Source of the DNA: Clostridia bacterium
GTDB lineage: Bacteria; Bacillota; Clostridia; Christensenellales; Aristaeellaceae
NCBI GenBank assembly: GCA_017458865.1
Contig: JAFSZW010000136.1
Coordinates: forward strand, 1-5,009
DNA length: 5,009 bases
Direction: 5' to 3'
Below the pieces are notes generated by a model that saw only the letters and a program-made list of their open reading frames with translations, searched no databases and was not told the DNA's origin. The translations under genes were made by a program, and so were the position numbers. Shown piece by piece: positions 1 to 4,817 of the stretch (position 1 is its first letter; each line of letters starts with the position of its first letter).

Positions 1-1
1 A

Positions 2-304
2 TTTGAAGTCGGTCAGCGGATTCATGATGCGCTTGGCATTCAGCCGACGATCACGGTTATCGGACATATTCAGCGCGGCGGCGCACCGACCGGCCGTGAC
101 CGTGAGACGGCTACCCGTATGGGTTACCATGCTGTTATGTCGCTGGTTGAGGGCGAGGGCAACTGCATCATCGGCACGCAGGAGGGCGGCATTGTTGAGA
201 TTCCCATTGAGGAAGCGCTCAAGATGGAGAAGCACCTGCAGATGGACCGCTATAAGATCATGGAGATCATGCAGTTTGGCAGCAATCACGAGGGTGAAAT
301 GTAA
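2..304 (+). CDS. pfkA: 6-phosphofructokinase, C-terminal part (5' end outside window)
   Basis: ATP-dependent 6-phosphofructokinase converts fructose 6-phosphate to fructose 1,6-bisphosphate, the committed cytoplasmic step of glycolysis. Only the last 100 codons are present, out of about 320 usual for the bacterial enzyme; the reading frame is open from base 2 and ends at TAA. The diagnostic stretch is GHIQRGGAPTGRDR near the start of the fragment. It corresponds to the GHIQRGGSPTA-DR motif of the family, whose His and Arg contact the substrate phosphate (family knowledge from the E. coli and Bacillus enzymes). It is followed by the expected helix (ATRMGYHAV) and by a final segment containing IVEIPIEEAL, which aligns with the region before the C-terminal helix. 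The C terminus runs slightly longer than in Bacillus and ends in a polar tail, NHEGEM. A strong intrinsic terminator follows 16 bases after the stop, so pfkA is the last gene of its transcript. Identification is firm; whether it is the allosteric ATP type cannot be judged from the fragment. Confidence 0.95.
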   Translation, partial: FEVGQRIHDALGIQPTITVIGHIQRGGAPTGRDRETATRMGYHAVMSLVEGEGNCIIGTQEGGIVEIPIEEALKMEKHLQMDRYKIMEIMQFGSNHEGEM

Positions 305-320
305 TATTGTCTTTCAGTTT

Positions 321-357
321 CGGACAGAGACGCGTTTGCGCCTCTGTCCGTTTGTTT
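321..357 (+). terminator. intrinsic terminator of pfkA
   Basis: CGGACAGAG (321-329) pairs perfectly with CTCTGTCCG (342-350). One A-C mismatch then precedes three more pairs (331-333 with 338-340) around a GTTT loop. TTTGTTT follows directly at 351-357. The T-run lies only on the plus-strand side, so it terminates pfkA; the opposite strand has no U-tract after the same hairpin. It may still slow transcription of the convergent isomerase gene. Confidence 0.88.
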
Positions 358-359
358 CT

Positions 360-380
360 GAGATGGATTTCCGGCATCTC
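360..380. repeat. small inverted repeat between convergent genes
   Basis: GAGATG (360-365) and CATCTC (375-380) form a 6-bp stem with a 9-base loop, between the pfkA terminator and the end of the isomerase gene. It lies about 20 bases past the isomerase stop, where a terminator for that gene would be expected, but no U-tract follows on either strand. I regard it as a possible weak RNA end structure only. Confidence 0.25.
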
Positions 381-401
381 TCAGGATGCTGTATATTCGC
401 T

Positions 402-1151
402 TTACTGAAAGCCCCAGCTACGCAGATACTGGTAGGACCGGCGGAGGCACTCGAAGGGATCCTCGCCATTGCAGTCATCCTGCTCAACCAGCATGTACTT
501 TGTGCCGCCGGCCTCGGCTTTCTCAAAGACACGGCCGAAATTGATGTTTCCTTCGCCCACAACGGCCATTTTGCGCCCGTAGGCGTAGTCCTTGAGGTGG
601 ATACAGGGAATGCGGCCGGCCAGCTTTTCAAGCCATTGGGCGGGATCTCCGCCGCCAGCCTGAACCCAGAAGGTATCAAGGGTAAAGCCCATCTCACTGG
701 CAGGCAGCGCCTCAGCCAGCCGCTCAAGGATCAGACGTCCGTCGATCTTTTTGAACTCCTGGTCATGGTTGTGATACATGAAAAGCTTTCCGGATGTAGC
801 GATCTTCCTGGCGATCGGCGGGAACGTTTCCATCCACTGGTCAAAGCTCATGTCCTTTTCCGGATCAAAAGCCCACCAGCCAAGGCCAATGTGGTCACAC
901 CCGAACACATCGTGTTCATGGATCACCTGATCCAGTTCGTCCTTCAGGCGGGAAACCGGGGTATGCGTAATAACGCATTTGAGTCCGTTCCTGTCAAGCT
1001 GCTCCTTGAGCCATTCGGCAGGGAATGGACAGGTGCCGGAAATCTGCACGTTGCGATAGCCAATGTCTGCAACCTTCCTGAGGCTCTCCGCAAAATCGTC
1101 GAGATTCTGACAGCTTTGACGTACTGTGAAAAATTGAGCTCCAATCTCCAT
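402..1151 (-). CDS. sugar phosphate isomerase/epimerase, TIM-barrel (AP endonuclease 2-like fold)
   Basis: This 249-residue cytoplasmic protein belongs to the xylose-isomerase-like TIM-barrel superfamily (Pfam AP_endonuc_2), whose members include IolE, YcjR-type and other sugar isomerases, epimerases and dehydratases. Visible marks are the N-terminal strand MEIGAQFFTVR; YHNHDQEF at 126-133; TLDTFWVQAGGGDP at 157-170; CIHLKDY at 183-189; the turn VGEGNINFG at 198-206; and LVEQDD at 221-226. D159, H185 and E223 are the likely divalent-metal ligands by family analogy, with an acidic residue of the YHNHDQE stretch a possible fourth. There is no signal peptide or membrane segment, and the length is normal. 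The start is supported by AAGGAGGT (1157-1164), six bases from the ATG. It is convergent with pfkA and divergent from the GH2 glycosidase, which suggests a role in sugar catabolism. The substrate cannot be read from sequence, since annotated members act on many different sugars. Confidence 0.88.
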   Translation of the reverse strand: MEIGAQFFTVRQSCQNLDDFAESLRKVADIGYRNVQISGTCPFPAEWLKEQLDRNGLKCVITHTPVSRLKDELDQVIHEHDVFGCDHIGLGWWAFDPEKDMSFDQWMETFPPIARKIATSGKLFMYHNHDQEFKKIDGRLILERLAEALPASEMGFTLDTFWVQAGGGDPAQWLEKLAGRIPCIHLKDYAYGRKMAVVGEGNINFGRVFEKAEAGGTKYMLVEQDDCNGEDPFECLRRSYQYLRSWGFQ

Positions 1152-1156
1152 AAAAT

Positions 1157-1164
1157 ACCTCCTT
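1157..1164 (-). promoter_or_regulatory. ribosome binding site of the isomerase gene
   Basis: On the minus strand the sequence reads AAGGAGGT, a near-complete match to the 16S anti-Shine-Dalgarno sequence, with six bases (TATTTT) before the ATG at 1151. This fixes the start codon. Confidence 0.85.
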
Positions 1165-1207
1165 GTTGTGCTAAACCGGGTAAATGAATCGGCTGCTGTC
1201 TGTCAGT

Positions 1208-1302
1208 CAGGCAGAGCCGGACTTGAAACATCTGTATATGTTATGAGATGCTGCTGAGACAAAGGGAAAAGGGAACATGCCGGAAAGGGAGTGCTCTGCC
1301 TG
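1208..1302. repeat. 10-bp inverted repeat in the divergent intergenic region
   Basis: CAGGCAGAGC (1208-1217) is repeated in perfect inverted orientation as GCTCTGCCTG (1293-1302), with 75 bases between the arms. The pair sits between the divergent isomerase and glycosidase starts, where a shared regulator could bind both arms and loop the DNA. The arms are too far apart for an ordinary operator half-site pair, so the function is a guess and chance is possible. Confidence 0.35.
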
Positions 1303-1412
1303 CCGGATAAATGCATGCGGATCATTTCTGCGCTGCCTGATGAACCTCAGCCGGCGGCAAGGCAGAATCGTTCCCCGGAAAGTGTCACTGCTTATCATCG
1401 TCTGAGGAAGAT

Positions 1413-1420
1413 AGGAAGGA
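1413..1420 (+). promoter_or_regulatory. ribosome binding site deciding the GH2 start
   Basis: AGGAAGGA lies five bases before the ATG at 1426. The same frame stays open upstream to an ATG at 1291, but that start has no comparable site, and the extra 45 residues have no counterpart in the GH2 family. The first residues from 1426 (MRIVTDLNRKWAF) match the usual GH2 beginning. Confidence 0.8.
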
Positions 1421-1425
1421 ATAGT

Positions 1426-2160
1426 ATGCGAATTGTTACTGATCTGAACCGAAAATGGGCATTCCGGAAAGGTGTATCAGTCCCGCCGGCGGAGCTGTCC
1501 CATGAATGGACGTTTGTGAATCTGCCGCACACATGGAACGGCATTGACGGACAGGATGGCGGGGCAGATTACTGGCGCGGAACTGCCTGTTATCTCAGGG
1601 AACTGTCGCGAGAAGAACTGCCGCAGGGGGAGCGGTATCTGCTGGATTTTCTGGCTGTGAATGCCTCCGCCAATGTGTATGTGAACGGAAAACATCTGTG
1701 CCATCATGACGGCGGATACAGCGATTTCAAAGTGGATATCACTGATGCACTGGAGGACAAAAACCTGATCTGCGTCCTTGCAGACAACAGCGAAAATGAA
1801 CGGGTATATCCTCAGCGGGCGGATTTCACGTTCTATGGCGGGCTGTACAGGGGTGTGAATCTCATTACTGTGCCGGCTGCACACATTGACACCGAAATAG
1901 ACGGATTCCCCGGACTGTATGTAACCCCGGTACTGCATGGCAGCGTGGCGGAGGTGAGAATTGATACACGAATCGTAAACGGGGATTCATCCATGACGAT
2001 TCGGTATACCATTCTGGATGCAGATGGGATGGTTGAGGCTGAGACAGAGTCCGGCGAGACACAGGCTGTCCTGATGCTGAACAGTGTTCATCGCTGGCAT
2101 GGAAAAAAAGGATCCGTATCTCTATACAGCACAGGTTGTGCTGCTCAGAGACGGCACTGA
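1426..2160 (+). CDS. GH2 enzyme, N-terminal fragment (frame before the shift)
   Basis: As read without correction, this frame gives 244 residues. The first 228 are true GH2 sequence: the complete N-terminal jelly roll and most of the Ig-like domain. The last 16 residues, after HGKK, are out-of-frame and end in QRRH. The fragment carries no catalytic residue, so it should be inactive alone. Translation starts at the ATG with the AGGAAGGA site. An automatic annotation would probably list it as a separate short glycoside hydrolase or sugar-binding domain protein. Confidence 0.6.
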   Translation: MRIVTDLNRKWAFRKGVSVPPAELSHEWTFVNLPHTWNGIDGQDGGADYWRGTACYLRELSREELPQGERYLLDFLAVNASANVYVNGKHLCHHDGGYSDFKVDITDALEDKNLICVLADNSENERVYPQRADFTFYGGLYRGVNLITVPAAHIDTEIDGFPGLYVTPVLHGSVAEVRIDTRIVNGDSSMTIRYTILDADGMVEAETESGETQAVLMLNSVHRWHGKKGSVSLYSTGCAAQRRH

Positions 2161-3652
2161 GCTGGACTGCATCAGTACGCGTTTTGGATGCCGGGAATAC
2201 AGAATAGATCCTGAACAGGGCTTTATTCTGAATGGGGAGCGCTACCCTCTGCGCGGTGTCTGCCGCCATCAGGACAGGCCTGATATCGGCAATGCACTGC
2301 TGCCCTGCCACCATGAGGAGGATATCAGTCTGATCCTTGAAATGGGCGCCAATACCATTCGCCTGGCGCATTACCAGCAGGCACAGGACATGTACGAATT
2401 CTGCGATGAATATGGGCTTGTGGTCTGGGCGGAAATCCCATACATCTCGGCACATATGCGTGAGGGCAGGGAAAATACCATCTCCCAGATGCGGGAGCTG
2501 ATCATCCAGAACTACAATCATCCCTCCATTGTGGTCTGGGGTCTGTCCAATGAAATCACCATGATGACGCCTACAGATGAGGATATGCTTGAAAACCACC
2601 GGCTCCTGAATGACCTGGCGCATCAGATGGACCCAACCAGGCTGACGGTGATGGCCTGCGTGTCCATGTGCCCCATAGATGATCCCATTGTGCGCATTCC
2701 GGATGTTGTCAGCTACAATCTGTACTTTGGCTGGTATGGCGGCAGGCCGGAGATGACAGGGTCATGGCTGGATGATTTCCATGAGCAGTACCCTATGACC
2801 CCCATCGGGGTCAGCGAGTACGGCGCTGAGGCGCTCAACTGGCACGCGGCCAGACCGCATCAGGGGGATTACAGCGAGGAATACCAGGCATATTATCACG
2901 AGGCGCATATCCTGCAGATGTTTACCCGTCCATATATCTGGGCGACGCATGTTTGGAATATGTTCGATTTCGCTGCAGACGGGCGCAGTGAAGGCGGCGA
3001 AAACGGCATGAATCATAAAGGCTTGGTCACCTTTGACCGCAAATACAGGAAGGATGCCTTCTACGCGTACAAGGCATGGCTCAGTGACGAGCCCTTCGTG
3101 CATATCTGCGGGAGGCGATACGTCGACCGGGTTGAGAATCCCAGTCTGATTACTGTCTACTCCAATCAGCCGGAAGTGGAGCTGTTTGCCAACTGTGTCA
3201 GCCTTGGGAAAAAGACGGCAGAGGACCATTTCTTCCGATTTGAAGCGCCCAATGACGGCATAACGGTTCTGACGGCGGTGGCAGGTGACTGCCGTGATGA
3301 GATCCTGATCCGCCATGTGTGTGAGCCCAATCCTGCATACATCTTCAATGAGGAAGGTGCGGTGCTTTCATGGCAGGAAATCAGCGAGACAGATGGATTC
3401 TATTCCCTCAACGACACGCTGGGCGATATTCTGAAAAGCGATGAGGGCATGGCACTGCTGGAAAGTAAGGTCCTGAGCAGAATCCCCGAGCGGAAAGGTC
3501 CTCTTGGCGATACCAAGGAAAGCGATGCCATGAAGAAACTCCAGCAGAGTTTCACGGTGGTCCGGCTCATTCGCCTCAGCCACGCGCCGTTTACAAAGGA
3601 TGAACTGCTTGAGATCAACGCAAGGCTGAATGCCATACCGAAAGCCGGATAA
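2084..3652 (+). CDS. GH2 enzyme, C-terminal fragment (TIM barrel and C-terminal domains)
   Basis: This is the second part of the split gene, 522 residues if counted from the ATG at 2084, or 517 from the ATG at 2099. True family similarity begins at KKDPYLYT just after the A7 run. It holds the whole catalytic barrel with both glutamates and the C-terminal domains. Neither ATG has a visible Shine-Dalgarno sequence, and the frame overlaps the upstream fragment by 77 bases, so independent translation is doubtful. Without the N-terminal domains a GH2 enzyme is not expected to fold into an active oligomer. Confidence 0.6.
   Translation: MFIAGMEKKDPYLYTAQVVLLRDGTELDCISTRFGCREYRIDPEQGFILNGERYPLRGVCRHQDRPDIGNALLPCHHEEDISLILEMGANTIRLAHYQQAQDMYEFCDEYGLVVWAEIPYISAHMREGRENTISQMRELIIQNYNHPSIVVWGLSNEITMMTPTDEDMLENHRLLNDLAHQMDPTRLTVMACVSMCPIDDPIVRIPDVVSYNLYFGWYGGRPEMTGSWLDDFHEQYPMTPIGVSEYGAEALNWHAARPHQGDYSEEYQAYYHEAHILQMFTRPYIWATHVWNMFDFAADGRSEGGENGMNHKGLVTFDRKYRKDAFYAYKAWLSDEPFVHICGRRYVDRVENPSLITVYSNQPEVELFANCVSLGKKTAEDHFFRFEAPNDGITVLTAVAGDCRDEILIRHVCEPNPAYIFNEEGAVLSWQEISETDGFYSLNDTLGDILKSDEGMALLESKVLSRIPERKGPLGDTKESDAMKKLQQSFTVVRLIRLSHAPFTKDELLEINARLNAIPKAG
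2103..2109 (+). other. A7 homopolymer at the GH2 frameshift
   Basis: Seven A residues lie exactly where the protein similarity moves from one frame to the next. The upstream frame reads HGKK and then GSVSLY. With six A the reading continues HGKKDPYLYT, as expected for the family. The shift needed is +1. The dnaX-type heptamer A-AAA-AAG present here is phased for a -1 slip out of the downstream frame, so it does not restore the protein. Confidence 0.75.
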
Positions 3653-3690
3653 TAGGCACGGTCTGTGAACCGGATGCCCGTTGAATGCGG

Positions 3691-3716
3691 CAGGCAAGGC
3701 ACTGAGTTGCTGCCTG
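3691..3716 (+). repeat. hairpin downstream of the GH2 gene
   Basis: CAGGCA (3691-3696) pairs with TGCCTG (3711-3716). After a two-base bulge, GCA (3699-3701) pairs with TGC (3708-3710) around a six-base loop. TCTTT follows, a weak U-tract. It could be a first, leaky terminator 36 bases after the GH2 stop. Confidence 0.35.
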
Positions 3717-3739
3717 TCTTTGGCGTTAACAGGTCGTTG

Positions 3740-3781
3740 CTGTCCGGGAATTGAGGCCTTGGTGCAACTCATTTCGGACAG
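3740..3781 (+). repeat. long imperfect hairpin in the convergent spacer
   Basis: CTGTCC (3740-3745) pairs with GGACAG (3776-3781). After a GG bulge, GAA pairs with TTC. One T-T mismatch precedes TGAG (3752-3755) pairing with CTCA (3768-3771), closing a 12-base loop. It is not followed by a U-tract, so it is not a classical terminator. It may shape the 3' end of the GH2 transcript. Confidence 0.35.
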
Positions 3782-3795
3782 ACACGGATATTTGA

Positions 3796-3825
3796 AAATG
3801 CCGATGGGGAAGCCCATCGGCATTT
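3796..3825. terminator. bidirectional terminator between convergent genes
   Basis: The 13-base arm 3796-3808 (AAATGCCGATGGG) pairs perfectly with 3813-3825 around a GAAG loop. The stem has A residues on the left and T residues on the right, so each strand gives a hairpin ending in U residues. On the minus strand TTTT is reached at the end of the stem, 28 bases beyond the stop of the phosphoribosyltransferase-like gene. On the plus strand TTTGTT follows. It lies between the two convergent stops and probably serves both genes. Confidence 0.85.
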
Positions 3826-3853
3826 GTTACATTAGGGTTTATTCTGCAGCCTC

Positions 3854-4495
3854 TCAGAAGCTTGAGATGCCGTGGGAATTGATCAGGGCGTCAATCTTCA
3901 CGCCTGCCTTGCACAGCGGGCAGTCATGGCTGCTGACGTTCATATAGTCATCCAGCACGTTCGTCGGCTTGTAGATGGAGATAACCGGGAAACCTTCGCA
4001 GGTATCCATGTTGCTGAAGATCGCACAGATGCCGGTCGGCAGACCTCTGTAATAACGAACAGCTTCTACAGCAGCCTGAGCAGTATAGCCGGTCGTTACG
4101 GATGCTGCGAGAATCAGCACGTGCTTGCCGACAATCATGGGTGCCGTGTTGTCGCGGAAGATCAGCTGACTGCCGGTCGTATGCTCCGGTGTACAGACGT
4201 AGATTGTCCGGTGAGAGTTCATGTTGGAGAACTTTGCATTGGTCAGCTCATCTGCCATGCAGGCACCAACCACCTCAGTCCCATCCAGACAAAGGATCGT
4301 ATCAATGATCGTAGAATGGCTGAAAGCACCTGCAAGTTCCTTTGCAGCAATGCGGGCCTCAGAAAGACGATGCTTCGTCATCGTACAGTCAATATAGTAG
4401 TTGATGTGACTGTGGCTTGTGGCAAAATGCCCCCTCGCCACACGAAGCGGGAGATTGGACTTTGTGTTGGTGTAACGAACCAGTTGAATAGCCAT
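3854..4495 (-). CDS. phosphoribosyltransferase-fold protein (orotate PRTase-like) with altered PRPP loop
   Basis: This 213-residue soluble protein resembles type I phosphoribosyltransferases. The PRPP-binding region is VLILAASVTTGYTA at 126-139. In active enzymes the motif is four hydrophobic residues, two acidic residues, two variable residues and T-T/G-G-x-T; here the acidic pair is A130-A131, while the TTG loop is intact. Other marked stretches are RGHFATSHSHINYY (21-34), DTILCLDGTEVVGA (65-78), TPEHTTGSQLIFRDN (102-116) and a C-terminal CPLCK (192-196). From memory, a clostridial family annotated as phosphoribosyltransferase or orotate phosphoribosyltransferase shares this layout and also lacks the acidic pair, so this is probably a family trait rather than a lesion. 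The start is supported by AAGAGGTG (4501-4508), five bases from ATG. It appears monocistronic, with its own promoter and terminator. True PyrE function is doubtful; a nucleotide-sensing or salvage role is a guess. Confidence 0.75.
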   Translation of the reverse strand: MAIQLVRYTNTKSNLPLRVARGHFATSHSHINYYIDCTMTKHRLSEARIAAKELAGAFSHSTIIDTILCLDGTEVVGACMADELTNAKFSNMNSHRTIYVCTPEHTTGSQLIFRDNTAPMIVGKHVLILAASVTTGYTAQAAVEAVRYYRGLPTGICAIFSNMDTCEGFPVISIYKPTNVLDDYMNVSSHDCPLCKAGVKIDALINSHGISSF

Positions 4496-4500
4496 GAAAT

Positions 4501-4508
4501 CACCTCTT
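4501..4508 (-). promoter_or_regulatory. ribosome binding site of the phosphoribosyltransferase-like gene
   Basis: The minus strand reads AAGAGGTG, then ATTTC, then the ATG at 4495. The five-base gap and good anti-Shine-Dalgarno match support this start. Confidence 0.75.
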
Positions 4509-4532
4509 CATTGTGGAATTAATGCTGGTAGA

Positions 4533-4541
4533 ATTATAACA
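4533..4541 (-). promoter_or_regulatory. extended -10 promoter of the phosphoribosyltransferase-like gene
   Basis: The minus strand reads TGTTATAAT: a perfect TATAAT (4533-4538) with the TGn extension. Seventeen bases upstream there is only TTTTCC, a poor -35, which extended -10 promoters tolerate. Transcription would begin near 4526 and give a leader of about 30 bases before the start codon, long enough for the RBS and nothing more. Confidence 0.65.
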
Positions 4542-4609
4542 GAAAATGAATGTCAGGAAAAGGGCTCATTACATTTTTTCGGGTAGAGCGCCTTTGACAA
4601 ATTTCCGTG

Positions 4610-4634
4610 CTGTTGTTTCTCACAACTGTTGTTT
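4610..4634 (+). repeat. direct and inverted repeats overlapping the -35 of the plus-strand promoter
   Basis: CTGTTGTTT occurs twice, at 4610-4618 and 4626-4634. The second copy is part of the odd-length palindrome ACAAC-T-GTTGT (4622-4632) and overlaps the -35 hexamer at 4629-4634. The position suits a regulator binding site, but short T-rich repeats in AT-rich DNA also arise by chance. Confidence 0.35.
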
Positions 4635-4657
4635 TTTGCAGTGTTTTCAAGTATAAT
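4629..4657 (+). promoter_or_regulatory. sigma-A-type promoter for the small ORF at 4818
   Basis: TTGTTT (4629-4634), a 17-base spacer and a perfect TATAAT (4652-4657) make a plausible vegetative promoter with a weak -35 half. Transcription would begin near 4664 and leave a leader of about 150 bases before the GTG at 4818, unusually long for a simple gene and containing an 18-bp palindrome. Confidence 0.6.
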
Positions 4658-4672
4658 ACGCAAGTAGCCGCA

Positions 4673-4690
4673 TATATTATGCATAATATA
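4673..4690. promoter_or_regulatory. 18-bp perfect palindrome, candidate operator
   Basis: TATATTATGCATAATATA is its own reverse complement over all 18 bases, centred between 4681 and 4682. It begins about nine bases after the predicted transcription start of the plus-strand promoter, a common place for a repressor operator. As RNA it could form only a weak, tight AT hairpin, so a DNA-binding role is more likely than a terminator. The regulator is unknown. Confidence 0.5.
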
Positions 4691-4817
4691 GTTGCTTCTG
4701 AAACATGATAAAAAGGTGTGTTTGAGCACAAGAATCTCAAAGAGTCTTTATTTTCTCGCTTTTCTCTGCAGGAAAAACAAGCTAACAATCCGTTTTGCGA
4801 AATAAAAAAGGATTACC

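Larger units (their letters stand above)
1426..3652 (+). pseudogene. GH2 beta-galactosidase/beta-glucuronidase family enzyme, frameshifted at an A7 tract
   Basis: This is a retaining glycoside hydrolase family 2 enzyme, 741 residues if one A is removed from the A7 run at 2103-2109. No signal peptide is seen, so it would cleave imported oligosaccharides or conjugates in the cytoplasm. Residue numbers here are for the repaired protein. The sugar-binding jelly roll covers about 1-165 (NLPHTWN at 32-38, YWRG at 49-52, FYGGLYRG at 136-143). The Ig-like domain covers about 170-265 and is interrupted at residue 228. The TIM barrel covers about 270-555, with NTIRLAHY at 309-316, the acid/base E376 in GLSNEI, the nucleophile E464 in SEYGA, and WNMFDF at 510-515. 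A beta-sandwich follows to about 640, then a 100-residue tail. Both catalytic Glu are intact. The gene ends in tandem stops TAA-TAG. An indel, an assembly error, or transcriptional slippage could explain the shift. Galactosidase is the likelier activity, but NHKG (529-532) also fits the NxK motif of glucuronidases. Confidence 0.85.
4496..4817. other. AT-rich divergent intergenic region
   Basis: This 322-base stretch between the phosphoribosyltransferase-like gene and the small ORF is clearly more AT-rich than the flanking coding DNA. It holds the two promoters, the repeats and the palindrome listed separately. The part from 4700 to 4800 holds only a weak TTTGAG/CTCAAA stem (4721-4726 with 4736-4741) followed by T-rich sequence. 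I see no tRNA, known riboswitch or convincing gene in it. Confidence 0.6.

Noticed and set aside
3..1187. A very long open frame on the plus strand (394 codons) across the pfkA tail and the isomerase region.
   Set aside because: It crosses the pfkA stop and terminator in another frame, is antisense to a well-supported isomerase, and its arginine- and serine-rich beginning is typical of out-of-frame reading.
1311..1325. A cre-like catabolite-control site upstream of the GH2 gene.
   Set aside because: It has two mismatches at conserved consensus positions and cannot be tied to a defined promoter.
1291..1425. Upstream in-frame extension of the GH2 protein to an ATG at 1291.
   Set aside because: There is no RBS at 1291, the extra residues are not GH2-like, and a good RBS and a family-typical N terminus are found at 1426.
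2103..2110. A dnaX-type A-AAA-AAG slippery heptamer as programmed -1 frameshifting in the GH2 gene.
   Set aside because: The heptamer is phased for the downstream frame, and a +1 change is required, so it cannot produce the full-length protein.
3872..4522. A 216-codon plus-strand open frame antisense to the phosphoribosyltransferase-like gene.
   Set aside because: The minus-strand frame has clear family motifs, an RBS, a promoter and a terminator; the plus-strand frame has none and is a shadow.
4594..4599. A perfect TTGACA on the plus strand.
   Set aside because: No acceptable -10 lies 16-18 bases downstream, so I prefer the TTGTTT/TATAAT pair at 4629-4657.
4534..4788. 84-codon minus-strand open frame in the divergent intergenic region.
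   Set aside because: It overlaps two promoters and the palindrome, has atypical composition and shows no recognisable motif.
4716..4805. Short plus-strand frame of 27-29 codons (GTG 4716 or TTG 4722), in phase with the small ORF but separated by TAA.
   Set aside because: It needs a rare start, its only AAGG-like site overlaps or nearly touches the start, and nothing else supports translation.
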